64,000 bases of DNA, from contig OZ007515.1 of NCBI GenBank assembly GCA_963931865.1, positions 12,724,633 to 12,788,632 of the forward strand, in the 5' to 3' direction. The notes under the pieces were generated by a model. That model had not been told where the DNA came from, made no database searches, and saw only the letters and a program-made list of their open reading frames with translations. The stretch comes from Axinella damicornis (lineage: Eukaryota; Porifera; Demospongiae; Axinellida; Axinellidae). Below are positions 46,501-59,400 of the stretch, one piece after another (position 1 is the first letter of the stretch; every line of letters starts with the position of its first letter). A program made the translations under genes and the position numbers.

Positions 46501-47880
46501 GCCAAAATTGGCACTTTTTGGAAAACAAAATTAATATGACATTCTGACATGCCAGTTTAACCAAAATTGGCAGAAACGGTACTCCTATTCTCTGATGTGG
46601 ATCAATCAACCGAAATTGGTATTGGGAAAAGACTTGGAAGAAAACGTTGCACGATGTAAATGAGATATGAAGCTGGGGATTGTGCCATTGTGGTCAGCAT
46701 AAAAGAGCTTTCAAATGATGTTCAATCTTGGCCACATTTTTGTCAAAAATTGCAATCCATGGATTTTGGGTTAAAAATCAACCTTCAGCAAAATGGACAT
46801 CATTGGAATGCTCCATCAATTCATGCTGATCACAATGGTGCTAATCCCAGCTTCATAACTCCTTCCTAGCCTAAGCATAGTACTTAGCTGGCATAATTCC
46901 TAGTCCATGATAATTATATCCATTGTCTAAACTATAAGAAGATGTATCCTGAATGAGTGCCATTGTGACCAGCATATAAAGACCCTTCAAAGTGATGTGC
47001 TGTTGGTCACAATATTGTTGACTACTCCTGCCAAAGACTATCCATGGAGTTTTCATGATTTTGGATCAAAATTCAACCGTCAGTAAAATGGTCATCATTG
47101 GAATGCTCCATTCATATTATGCTGATCACAGTGGTGCAAATCCTAGCTTTGTATCTCATTCCTAGCCCAAGATACTGAGCATATTAGTCTGCTATAGCTG
47201 CGTGCTGTTTCCAGGCCTTCTACACCACATTGCTTTACAATATGAGGCCCTGGCAGTGCACAAGTAGCAAACAAGACAAGACCAACTTCGCTGGCTTCAC
47301 TGCGTATCCTCGGTGTGCTGTCGCTCACCAGGAGTGCTGTTTCTGCCAATTCTGGTTCATTGTTCCATTTTTGGCAGAAATGGCACATCAGAACCAGGAG
47401 TGCTGTTTCTGCTAATTAATTGACATGTCAAATTGGTGCAAAGGGGAGCATTTTCTACATCGTACTACGGCCGCACATGCACAATAATCACACACCTGTA
47501 GGAACATGATCTCCCGGTACGTCCTCTGAGCATCGGTGGGGTTTGTGAAGGCATCAAAGATCTTCTTCAGGGCGACAATCTCTCCTGTCCTCCTATCCAC
47601 ACTCTTCCACACTATGCCATACGCCTGAAACAACAGTGAACAATGCGGATGTCGGTTAGGCAATGTTAGCTCTATTATGCTGTGCATTTCAACAGATCAT
47701 TCTTATCTCTGCTATGCGATCACAAGCCCGCTTTAATTGGGCCAGCAAAATACTTATCATAATGCTTTCTCACACATAAGGATCATGCACATCTAGTTCG
47801 CTTGCACCGCTCACCCCCTTTCCAATCCGTCTCCTGATGTCGTACTTGGCTGTGATGTGCATCTCTATGTCCGCGCTCAT
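43560..47880 (-). CDS. MAPK15: MAPK15 / ERK7-8 orthologue, atypical MAP kinase
   Basis: An atypical MAP kinase that autophosphorylates and acts in ciliogenesis and autophagy. Twelve exons in transcript order: 47880-47815, 47624-47496, 46441-46280, 46185-46129, 46050-46012, 45859-45664, 45601-45463, 45075-44941, 44799-44694, 44598-44335, 44075-43926, 43700-43560. All phases close; 527 residues (human 544). Kinase motifs: [12 protein letters not shown] loop, [57 protein letters not shown] and [12 protein letters not shown]. The activation loop reads TDY ([11 protein letters not shown]), whereas human MAPK15 has TEY. The C-terminal extension is Ser/Pro-rich and ends [12 protein letters not shown] ... 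LLKTNKW, similar to the human tail. The two tail exons are supported by phase and by this similarity. Divergent from GREB1. Confidence 0.95.
45122..45367. repeat. 36-bp minisatellite, about 6.5 units, MAPK15 intron 7
   Basis: Units of CAGGCATCAGCAGCCCCACC then AATGAGACCATGAGAC. Intronic, near-identical copies, so recent. Confidence 0.95.
45399..45433. mobile_element. Palindromic mini-element, MAPK15 intron 7
   Basis: TAGCCTCGTTCCCAGACG and GCCTGGGAATGAGACTA; member of the same hairpin family as 37485. Confidence 0.75.
46060..46085. repeat. Poly-G tract, MAPK15 intron 4
   Basis: About 22 G in a row directly beside the exon 5 acceptor (CTGCAG on the minus strand). Confidence 0.9.
46657..47162. 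mobile_element. Two adjacent foldback mini-elements, MAPK15 intron 2
   Basis: At 46657-46866 the left arm AATGAGATATGAAGCTGGGG ... CATTGTGGTCAGCAT is inverse to ATGCTGATCACAATGG ... CCAGCTTCATAACT. A second, more decayed pair spans about 46950-47162. Both share core words (CCATGGATTTT, AAAATGGACATCATTGGAA) with the DNAAF2 intron element at 19214-19460. Confidence 0.75.
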
Positions 47881-48405
47881 CTTGAACAGCGTAAGACCGA
47901 TTGCATGCACTGCACTGTGTGTGAACTCTATAGCATTAGTTTTGGCGAGTTGCTAGGTGACGAACTTCCAATCACCGTGAGACTACTAGGGGATCCCCCT
48001 AGCACATTTGCGTGACGCAAGTACAAAGGTCGCTGGAACGGCTCGGCGACACGTTCTGGCGCCAGACATCTCGCGGCTTCCTTTGATCCCGTACTAATTA
48101 CCATTCAATTAAGTCTGTAGGAATTTGCGTTCAGTCTATACAATCACACTGGCGAGCCCAAAACAAGCCGATCGACCAATCAGCGTCACGGGAGACGTGT
48201 AATTGTGTAGTCTGCGGAATTCTATTATGTGTCCGTCAAACAGTCGGGCTTCGGTTGCAGCCAGAGACAGAAATCTGCCGCGGCTGAGACTGACTCGGCG
48301 CGGCGACTTGGTAGTATAGTATTGCTGTGATTTTCCCAAACCCGGGAAGTCTTGTCGACGGCTTTTATTTCTGCGTCGCAGTCGCAGAGAGAGCTTTACT
48401 GGTGA
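47881..48405. promoter_or_regulatory. Divergent interval MAPK15 / GREB1 with probable GREB1 non-coding exon
   Basis: A CpG-rich segment at 48010-48390. A likely untranslated first exon ends at about 48401 (TTTACTG then GTGAGT). The downstream gene identity (GREB1) is inferred from order only. Confidence 0.45.
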
Positions 48406-50451
48406 GTGCTTAGATCGGCGATCGCGTACAGAAAATTATATAATTTGTATGGCCTATAATAATTTATGGCAATGGTGGAAGCTGACACGTGCATGCAAAC
48501 GTATTGCAGTGAAATAATGCAATATTTTCCCATCCCTGAGGCTTAGCCTGTACCTGGGATGTCTTTTGCCGTGCATTGACGCGCGCCTCTTGCCCGCATG
48601 AAGCTGATCCCAGTTGGTGGGGGTGCACTTCTGTCCAGACCATGAGAGAAATCGGTACACTGTGTATGAGGGTTGCACATGCACATCATTATTTTCTTCC
48701 TTCCACCCTTCCCCATCCCTCCCCTCCCTCCTCGTCTTTTCCCTTTCTCCTTCCTCAACTGTTCCCTCCTCCCACACCTCTTCTTTCCTTGTTTCTCCTT
48801 CCTCCTTCCTTCCCTCTTCCCCTCCTCACCCTCCTCCTTCCTCCTCCCCCCTCCTTGCCTCTCCCTCCTCTTCCTCCTTCTCCCTCCTCCTCCTCCTCAC
48901 CCCTCCTTCCACTCCTCCCCCCCCCCCCCCCCCCCCCCCCCCCTCCTCCCCTCCCTTCCTCCTCCTTCCCTCTCCTTCCCTCTCCTTCCCTCTCCTTCCC
49001 TCTCCTCCTCCTCCTTCCCCTCCTCCTCCCTCCCCTCCCCTCTTCCTCCGCTCCTCCCCCCCCCTCCTTCCCATCTCCTGCTTTGTCCCCCCTCCCATCA
49101 TACACAGTGATTGATGATGTCAAGGGATGGGAGTACCTCCACCCCTCCCACCCCCTCCTCATCGTCCGCCCCAATCCCTCCCATCTCCCCCTTCCTCAAA
49201 CCCACACCAGGAATCAGGTGACCATGGCGATAATAGCAGGTGGTTTTCTTGCTTCTCTGCTTCATGAATATACTTACCGTCTAGGGCCGTGCACGTATGG
49301 CTTCCGGTACGAAAGAAAGAATGTATGCACACACGACACAAAAGTACCACTATTGATTATCACTTTTACTTCACTGTCCGTGAGGACATATCTGCCGGGA
49401 CACTGTTAACGCAAGTCTTGCAGATCTTATTATCCTACCAGGGGTGCAGGTGTGCTGTTTCATTTCCCCCCCTAATGGCTGATTACTTTAGCATCATATA
49501 AATACAGTTTCTAGACATCATTTGAATCAACGTGACCAGATGCACCCAGAAAGGCCACCAGACTGAGCCCGAGACTCTCTGGATGCAGGAATGGCCTGGA
49601 AGGAGTTGGTGCACCAGAATGTAGCACATTCAGCTACTGATGATAACTAGAATTAGGTTCTGTCTAGTCAAACCTCCTGGTTTATCATTCCCATGGCCAG
49701 TGAAAAATACATTTTCTTTTAGCTTGTTCTCTCATTTTGAATGTGGTTTGTCTAAACCTGTAAATTCTCAGCCACATCTTAGACAACATGGTTGGCTACT
49801 GACAGCACAACAGGCAGTGTGGGTAGTACCAACATCAGGGCATCTGCATCAGTACAGTGCACCAGTAGACAACATACTCGCCAGTGAATCATGTCTCCTA
49901 CTCCATAAGTTGGTTAATGAAATCCTACTTGGAAACGCTGCCAGTCAATTAGGACCAGTGTGGCTGGACACAATTACGTTATACTGTGCTGGTCCAACTT
50001 GGGCACTGCTCGGAGCAAGCCCAGATATGAAAATGATGTTGCTTCCTCCTTAGCAGCCATTTTATGAGCACGTTGCTTGCTGTATTCCAATCCTGGATGC
50101 ATACAAGGAGGATGGGAAGGTGAGGGATTTCCTAGGCGTCCCCCCTCGCCCCCTCCCTCCCCTCCGTACCATCCCGGGATGTTAACCTGAAAGCTTTCAA
50201 CAAGTGCACCGGAGTGCTTGTTGTATGCTTGACCCCCAGACGGTTCTACATGTACATTACAATGCCGAACAGCTTTGAATGTGTGGTCTATCATGATTAC
50301 ATCCCATTATATAACAATGATATCACCACCCGTAACCTTGTGAAGCTTTGAGTTCTGGTGGAAATTTCTGCCAGTCGCGTTTACTGGTGACGTTTACTGG
50401 TGGTGTTTACTGGTGATTTAAACTACCGGTATGGAATCCTCTGTTTCATAG
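48406..50451. other. Probable first intron(s) of the GREB1 gene
   Basis: Contains a large CT-rich block with a poly-C run (48690-49100). An exon-like minus segment at 48559-48638 (acceptor GGACAG, donor GTACAG; encodes KCTPTNWDQLHAGKRRASMH) also lies here. A short frame at 49569-49623 (WKELVHQNVAHSATDDN, stop) could be a decayed LINE tail. A possible 22-codon exon at 50054-50119 (PFYEHVACCIPILDAY) does not close in phase with the next exon. The N-terminal coding exons of GREB1 must be here or further downstream, but I could not identify them. Confidence 0.4.
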
Positions 50452-53400
50452 GTACCCTCTGTATGCTGCGGTCCAGGGTAGCCCCCTCCTCTACTCCTTC
50501 CCTCCAGCCATGCTTGGACCGTGGAGGACCATGGGCACTCCCACCACCAAGATGATAGGTGAGAGCAAAGAGTGTGAGTAGGGGTGTGAGAGGAGGGAGA
50601 GTGATGGCGTGTGTGAAGTGTGTACTATGCATTTGTGTATGTGGTCCTGACATCGTGAGATTACAAACAGGTGTAGCTCATTCTCCTGTACCAAATTGCG
50701 ATAGTCTTGTCGAGTTGTCCCCAGACATACTGGTATACAGGATATGGTCTGAAACAGGACCTTCTGGACAATCACTGTAAGGGCTCTCAGCATGTATACG
50801 TGTGTACTTCCTGTACAATGGACAAACTGACAGATCTGTCCACCTGTGCCATTTGTCAAACTCAATCAGTGACCACCCTTTCTGTTGCTGGCATGTTGCC
50901 ATTGGCAACCAGACCTTGTGGCCCTTGTGTGTGTACATGGAGCCCATACACCCTGAGAGACCAAGGTGATTGTTGAACATGCTGTCTGGCCACAATGGAG
51001 CTCCATTGTGAGCATGTCTGCTGCCTCTGTATGTAGACTAGACTGGCCTGAATGGGAAGATGTTGTTGTGGTATGTAAATGTACAGCTCTTGGGTGTACA
51101 ATGCTTCTCTGTATTAAGTTATGCACCATTTTGGAGGAAAGGGTGTCAATATTTCTGAAAGGATTGCCAGCTCTGGGGCCTGGGGTGTGCGCTGTGACGT
51201 GCACCTTACCGTGGCCACAATGAAAGACCAGCTGCAATTGGTCTTGTGGTTAGCTGAAGGCATATTCCCAATTGGGCTGGGTCTGGTCAAGTTACACGTA
51301 CACGAGGCCGGCCAGGTCAGATTACACCAAGACTCGGTCAGGTCAGTCAGGCCAGGTCATATTACACCAAGACTCGGTCAGGTCATGATCAGTCAGGTCA
51401 GGTCAGATTACACCAAGACTCGGTCAGGTCATGATCAGTCAGGCCAGGTCAGATTACACCAAGACTCAGTCAGGCCAGGTCAGATTACACCAAGACTCGG
51501 TCAGGTCAGTCAGGCCAGGTCAGATTACACCAAGACTCGGTCAGGTCATGATCAGTCAGGCCAGGTCTGATTACACCAAGACTCGGTCAGGTCAGTCAGG
51601 CCAGGTCAGATTACACCAAGACTCGGTCAGGTCAGTCAGGCCAGGTCAGATTACACCAAGACTCGGTCAGGTCAGTCAGGCCAGGTCAGATTACACCAAG
51701 ACTCGGTCAGGTCATGATCAGTCAGGCCAGGTCAGATTACACCAAGACTCGGTCAGGTCAGTCAGGCCAGGTCAGATTACACCAAGACTCGGTCAGGTCA
51801 GTTCAGGCCAGGTCAGATTATACCAAGACTCAGGTCAGTTCAGGCCAAGGCAGATTACAATCTGACCTGGCCTGACCTGGGTTGTCCTGACCTGACCGAG
51901 TCTGGTGTAATACCAGACTTGGTTATCCCATGTCAGGACAGGTCAGGTCAGTTTCACCAGTAAGGTCAGGTCACTCCCGTCATGTCTGTTAACATGCTAC
52001 TTGAATTCTCTGTGTCCTCTAGGATGTGAAGTACATGTAATTTCACCTCCATTCCTCCCCCCTCCCCCCTCCCTTCGCCTCTCCCCCTCCCCTCCCTTCT
52101 CTCCCCTTCCCTTCTGCCCTTCTCCTCCTCCTCACTCACAGACACTTCTAGTGCCCCCAGCACCAGCCAGCCTGCCCCACCTCTCTCCCAGAGTGCTGTG
52201 ATTCAGAACCTGACTTCGCTTCCACAGCTGCCTGGCCTCATCTACTCCCTCCCCACGCTGGGTATGCCCATGCTCACACCGCAGCAGCAGCAGAACTCCC
52301 CAACTGACAGCAGGAGGGCGTCAGGTCAGCAGTGTCAGAGGAGCAAGAGATCATATCCTGCACGTACTTCCTGTCCTGAATCCCACAAAGTGATGGGAGA
52401 CTGGGTCCTGTGGAGGTTTCAATTTACTGTGGCATCCTTGATCTTGAATTGAATGACTTCCTCTTCATTAACTTGCTGTGCATGTACCCACACACACAGC
52501 AGGCCAGAGTGGAGAGACCACGAAGAGACGAAGTGAAACATCTCGGATAGCTTTCGAAACTGACTCAAAGCGGCCGAAACTATCAGAGAGTACCCCTAGC
52601 TCCCCCAACCTCACTTCCACCCCTCTCACCGGCACTCCATCCCCCTCCCACTCCACCCCCGACCCCACCCACTCCCAACAACGATCACCAGTCATCAAGT
52701 TCATCCCATACAACCCAGGTGAGCTAGTACCTGCTAGTGCCTCTGTCCTGACAGCCGAGTCTCATTCCCAGACCAGCTGTCCTGAATCTGAGTCTCGTTC
52801 CCAGACCATGCAGCTTGGGTAGGGTTAGTCACATCCCCAGACCAACTGGGAATGGGACTGTCACCATGATCATTGTGAAGAGGATGAAGTTAAGCTCTTC
52901 ATGATAGGTCTCAAACCAACCAAACTGAACTTGACTGCTAACTCATTGTCTTAGCCAAATTAAACTGCCTTGGCTGACCTTATTGCCAAGGTTAAGGCAA
53001 CCAGCTAGGCTACGCTTGTGACTGGCCATTATCTCCTCCTCCCCTCCCCCTCCTCCACCTCCCCTCCTCCCTACTCCCCCCCCTCCTCCCTACTCCCCCC
53101 CCCCCCCCCCCTCCTCCCCTCCAGGGCAGTCTGTGGTTCTTCCTTCCTCAGTTTCATCACAGGCCACACCCCCCTCCCTTCCGCAGGCGCTCCTCCTCCC
53201 CACCCTCCCCACCACCACTGGTACACAGGGAGGGGAGGCCTCACACGGACAGAAGCTGACGTACAAGCTCCCTGCCACCTCCCTCCCCAACAAGCTCTGT
53301 ATCGTCCTGCTAAAGTGCTTTGGGCCAATCCCAGAGGGCATCATTAGCCAGAATAACCTAGCCGTCTCTAATCTCCTTCAAGACCTCTACCGCCCTTCCT

Positions 53401-56400
53401 ACTTCACCACATCAAACTACACGGACCCTCCCCTCTCCCCGGAGAGCTGTGCCCTGCTCACCATCTGCTACCTGAATGCTCTCCGGCCGGGGGAGCTGAT
53501 CAACACTGAGAGCCTCCGTGCCATGATGCACTACGCGCAGCTGGGAGAAATTGAATGGCTGCACTACTACAAGAAGCACAAGAAAATGTCCGAGTCGACG
53601 TTCGTCCAGTCACAGTTGATGCACCTCTCTCGCATCTCTGTGTATCCTGTGCTGGGAAAGGTGCGTGTGATGATGTCCAATCAGAGTCTAGGTGAGGGCG
53701 TTACCGTGGCACTGCACAACCTCGCACACCTCGCAAACATTTCCAAGCAAAGCCTGCCTGACTATGTGGTTGTCCTGGCCATTCGACCGTCAGCCACCAT
53801 CGATTTCTGTGTGCTTGTGCTGGACGCACTCCAGGTGAGGTTGCTGCGGGAACTGGAGAATGCGCATGTGGCAGAAGGGAGGGGGAGGAGGGGGGCTAGA
53901 TGCCGAGAGGAGCAGAAGTCCTCTCAGCAGAAGAGCATGGACACCGTCACGTTCCAGCTAAACAAGGAGTTGCTCGTTGCGATTCGATCCTTTCAGAGGA
54001 AATTAAACAGTAACGTTCTCGTTCCATTCTATCACACTGAATCCGTGCAATTTGGCATCGGAATGGGACATCAACTTCCTCCGTCAAAGGCTGAATCACT
54101 GGTCCCCTCTGCCCCCCACGTTATAGAGCACAGACCCCTGGGGCCGTTCCAAGACCAGTACAGCATCGCCATGTACGTGCTGCAGAAGGTGATGGGTGGG
54201 TGGGGCACCCAGATGAAAATCGATGAGTACAAACAAATCGACTTTCGTGTGCTGTGTCCGCCAGACGAAAGCTTTGTGAGGCAGATGGTCGGTGAGGTTG
54301 TGGGGAGTGGTCTTGTGCAGTATCTGGAGGTGGGAGTGGTGGGCGGGGTACACGCGGAGGCAGAGAGGCGGGTGATCCGCTGCAACTCTCCAGAGCACAC
54401 AACCGAGTTTGCTTCATTTCTGGAGGAAGTTGAGGCCAATCAAAGCACGCTGTATGTTGTTGCCGTGGAGATGGCTCACCTGACCAGCAGCATTGGCAAT
54501 GGGGGCCAGACTGGTCTCTCGGACAACAGGAAACTTCTCTGTTCTCTGCCGAACTGCATCCTCGTCTATGTTTCATCTCAGCCTTATCTCCTCCAGACCA
54601 ACCGATCCCTTATATCCTATGCTAATGAGATTCATTGGCCACAGAGACCACATCCCCAGGGGAGCAACAGCCACACCCACTTTTGCACTGCAGCCGATTA
54701 CCAATCTGACCAATGGGATTATGGTGTGAGGTTCACTGAGGACGAACCATTCGAGGAGCTATTTCAGAAGACGTACTCTACCTTGGGGTGAGTTTATGTG
54801 CATGTCTCAGGACCCAATCAAGTTGAGCGATGGGCGTTTCACTATCGTTAGAGTAATGTTGAAATTTGGAAAGTTCTCCCTGCATGCAGAAGTGACCAGA
54901 TTTTGTCTCATAGCTTTGGAGGCAATGATATTGAGTAGCCTCATTCCTAGGCCCTGCCCAGCTTTTCGTCGCTTGCAGTACGGAAAAGCGGGTTATCTGT
55001 ACTGCAAGCGACGGAAAGCTGCGTGGGGCCTGGGAACGAGGCTAGATATTGAGGCCATTACCACTGATCGATCTGGACATAAAGGGCTTGCGTTACACCC
55101 ATATGCACATTGAGGCTGTGTCCGGGTATGGTTTCCTATACAGAGGTTGTAGGCGTTGCCCCATCTTGCTCTAGTTGGTCTGCAAGATACAGGTGTGGAG
55201 TCCTCACTCCAAGTAGAAAGTTAATACATACGCATTCATTCCTTCTCTAGCTCCTCTGCCTCTGTTACCATGGTAACTGTCCGGATGCAGCTTCTCCTGA
55301 ACCAGTATTGCGCTGCCCTGTTGTCGGCCACCCTGGGTCATCCCCCCACCCCCCCACCCCTCCCTGAGACCCAGGGTCTGGTGAACTCCCTGGTGCACGA
55401 CCCTCTCTCCAGTGCCAGGGGCTACGGACCTATGGTTGTCATCAGGTGGGTGTGGTTAGTGTGAGATGAGGCTGCACATTCTCTCCATGTTTGGAGTACA
55501 CCCTTTTTAGGTGTGCATTAAGCACCCACCAAAATGACTCAGTCACCATATGTTTGCATCTGGCCCTCTCTCCCTCCCTCCCTCCCTCCCTCCCTCCCTC
55601 CCTCCCTCCCTCCCTCCCTCCCTCACTCACTCACTCACTCACTCCCTCCCTCCCTCAGGTGCCACCATGTCAAAAGTGGACAACGGTTCTACCGCAAGCT
55701 GAGAGCAGTGCGAGACACACTTGGGCTGAGATACCGCTTTGAGATGATATTTGACGATGGCTCAAAACCCATCACTGTTTCAGAGCATTTCATAAAACGA
55801 CTTGCCCGGTGGAAGCGTGGTGGGGGTAGCCATGGTAACCTGCTTCCAGGTCACGTGACCTCATACCGAGAGCTGGAGAACCTGCCGTGTATTGTGGTAC
55901 TGGCCGGGCTGAACAGACCCGGAGTGGGATTCCCAAGGTCTGCCTGTCCGTCTTGTCAGCCATCTAATAACATGTAAAGCTCGATCATGGCATTTCCACC
56001 CCCCTCACTCCTCAAATCCTCCACCCACACACCCTCACTCCCTCACATTCTCCACCCACACACACCTCATTCAGCTCCCTGAGCTGTGTTGACCTCCGCC
56101 TGTGCTCCTCTCCGGTGGTCACCCGGGCAACCTATGAGTATGACACCAGCCTGCTGAATGGTCACCGAGTGGCTAGAGCCAAGAGGGGGTTGTCCGAGTT
56201 CCTGGCCAGCAACTCCCAGGAGAGCAGAAGAGAGGAGGTAGGGGGAGAAGGAAGAGAGGACGGGAGAGAGGGAGAGAGGGGGGAGGAGGGAGGGAGGGAG
56301 GAGGGAGGGAGGGAGGGAGGGAGAGAGGGGGAGGAGGATCGGAGGGGGGAGGGAGGGAGGGAGGAGAGAGGGGGAGGAGGGAGGGAGGGACTAACTACTA

Positions 56401-59400
56401 CTTTGTGATGTGAATGTTCAACTAATGGCCCCACATCCTCCCTCCCACACCCCTCCCCCCCTCTCCTCCCACACCCCTCCCCCTCTCCTCCCTCCCACAC
56501 CCCTCCCCCCTCTCCTCCCTCCCACACCCCTTCCCTCTCCTCCCTCCCACACCCCTCCCCCTCTCCTCCCTCCACACCCCTCCCCCTCTCCTCCCTCCCA
56601 CACCCTCCCCCCCCTCCTCCCTCCCGCCTCCCCAGACTATGGAGATTGGTGGTGATGATGTGTTTGAGGACACGTCACTTATGAACACCTCACAAAGTAA
56701 TCACCATGGCAACATAAGCAGCAGTTCATCGACCAGCTGCAAGAGTAGCTGTGACAACGAGGAGGAGAAGGCAGCGGGCCCCAGGGTCAAGGTGGAATGG
56801 AGACCGGTGTCTGGCCTGCAGAATGGGAATGGGACACAGTCAGATAATGTTGAACTGTCTGTGACGGTCGTGATTAACCCACCAGAGGAGGAGCCTTGTG
56901 TCAGCCCCTCGTCCCACCAGGCGAGCTCCCCAGCTAGGTGAGGGATTCTAATAGTACCGGTAGATTGTCACTGTCCATTGACTAATGACCCAACATTGTA
57001 GCTACGTAGGCCTCGTAGTGTGTACCGGTCATGAGCACATTCTTCTCCCTGCAGGGAAGAGAACCCCCTGCCTTCCTCATTAGACGGGGAGGAGGAGGAG
57101 GAGGAGGAGGAGCTAGGTCTTGAGGAATTGGACTCTGACTCGGAGGAGGAGGAAGGGGAATCTTCCGTGCCATCATGCGTCTGCCTCCTCTCCAGGTGAG
57201 GAAATTAGATGCTGTGAATCAAATGTGGTTAACTGCTGGGTGTAGGCAGGAGCTTATGAGCGGCGAAGCCGCGAAGGAGCGTGCAACTCCGTTCCGTCCA
57301 AATCCTAATTACTTACGTATTTTCCGTTTTGGTGACGAAGAGGAAGGCATCTTCAAACAGTGAGGGGTCCCGGGATCTTCAAATCTACCACGTTTTTGTA
57401 GCAAATCGCTTTCACTGTCACCCGTTCGCTTGGCCATTTCACTGCGGCTATGTCAAAGGCGCTCCACTGAGCGAGTGTCAAACTTCTCACATCGCTACCA
57501 CAGAACACGTGGGTTTTTATGTCGTCATTATGACGCTAGATTGAAGAACAGGTTTCCATATTTGGAAGTTCGCTAGCTAATAATTTGGATTTCGACGGCA
57601 CTCGGGCGTATGCAGTAGTTGCACGCTCCTTCGCGGCTTCGCCGCTCATAAGCTCCTGGTGTAGGCTAATCAGAGGGCCTCATTTGGTCTCTAGTGGAAG
57701 TTTGGTTGCCACACATAAATACTCCCACACGTACACATATACACACATACAGGCAGTACTTCCATATATGGTCATCGCGCAGTCCACAAACCCACCTCCT
57801 CCTGCCCCCATCCCCCGGGGTGGACTGGCACGGGGGCCATCGCCGCCCGCCACTCTTTGACCCGGACCCCCAGCAGCAGAGCGCCTACTATCGCAAGTGG
57901 AGTAAGCCAGCTGACAGGGAGGTGAAGGTGGCGTTGGATGGACTGACGAAGGAGTCAAGCAAAGGATCACGAAGGAGATATCTCCTCACTGGCCCGTCAC
58001 AGGTGTGTGGATGTGAGTGGGTATGGGTATGTGTGTTGATATTGCGCAAGCCCCCTACCCTCAATGTTCACACCCTCACTCCTCACACCCTCACCCTCAC
58101 TCCTCACCCTCACTCCTCACACCCTCACTCCTCACACCCTCACTCATCCTCACTTCTCCCACCATCACTCCTCTCACCCTCACTGCTCACACACTCCTCT
58201 CACCCTCACTCCTCCCCCTCACTCCTCTCACCCTCACTCCTCCCCCTCACTCCTCACCCTCACTCCTCCCCCTCACTCCTCTCACCCTCACTCCTCCCCC
58301 TCACTCCTCCCCCTCACTCCTCCCACCCTCACTCCTCCCCCTCACTCCTCACCCTCACTCCTCTCACCCTCACTCCTCCCCCTCACTCCTCACCCTCACT
58401 CCTCCCCCTCACTCCTCTCACCCTCACTCCTCCCCCTCACTCCTCTCACCCTCACGGCTCACACGCTCACTCCCTCACCCTCACTCACTCCTCTCACCCT
58501 CACTGCTCACACCCTCACTCCTCCCACCCTCACTCCTCTCACCCTCACTCCTCCCCCTCACTCCTCACCCTCACTCCTCTCACCCTCACTCCTCCCCCTC
58601 ACTCCTCACCCTCACTCCTCTCACCCTCACTCCTCCCCCTCACTCCTCTCACCCTCACGGCTCACACGCTCACTCCCTCACCCTCACTCACTCCTCTCAC
58701 CCTCACTCACTCCTCTCACCCTCACTGCTCACACCCTCACTCCTCCCACCCTCACTCCTCCCCCTCACTCCTCTCACCCTCACTCCTCTCACCCTCACTC
58801 CTCCCACCCTCACTCCTCCCCCTCACTCCTCCCACCCTCACTCCTCCCACCCTCACTCCTCCCACCTCACTCCTCTCACCCTCACTCCTCTCACCCTCAC
58901 TCCTCCCACCTCACTCCTCTCACCCTCACTCCTCTCACCCTCACTCCTCCCACCTCACTCCTCTCACCCTCACTCCTCCCACCCTCACTCCTCTCACCCT
59001 CACTCCTCCCACCCTCACTGCTCACACGCTCACTCCTCTCACCCTCACTCCTCTCACCCTCACTCACTCCTCCCACCCTCACTGCTCACACCCTCACTCC
59101 TCTCACCCTCATTGCTCACAGGTGGGAAAAACTGGAGCGTGGCTGCTAATGGTTCGCCTTCTCCATGACCACCTTCGCTCCTCACAAGGTGTGGTGGTTG
59201 AAAATCCTCCCGTATCATCAAGCATCTTTCTCCGTGGGGCCTCAGATGGGAAGTCATCGCCCCTACTCAGCAATTCAACCCCAGTGGATGCCGCCTCCCC
59301 CAGCTATAGCCCTATCGTGCCTCTGGAGTATCTACAGGCGATAGCCGAGCGATCCTGTGAAGAGAATGACAAGAAACCCATCGTCGCTCTCCTTAAAGAC

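Noticed and set aside
48576..49409. 277-codon Pro/Ser/Leu-rich frame
   Set aside because: Low-complexity CT tract; no domain and no splice or homology support.
49640..50053. 137-codon + frame ending just before a CCTTAG acceptor
   Set aside because: Composition is plausible but it runs into the intron's acceptor, matches no GREB1 segment I know and has no matching donor; left as intron.
57694..59168. 743- and 383-codon frames rich in Ser-Pro-His across 58-59 kb
   Set aside because: They read through the CCCTCACTCCTC intron repeat; phases of the flanking GREB1 exons and the VGKT junction show the repeat is intronic.
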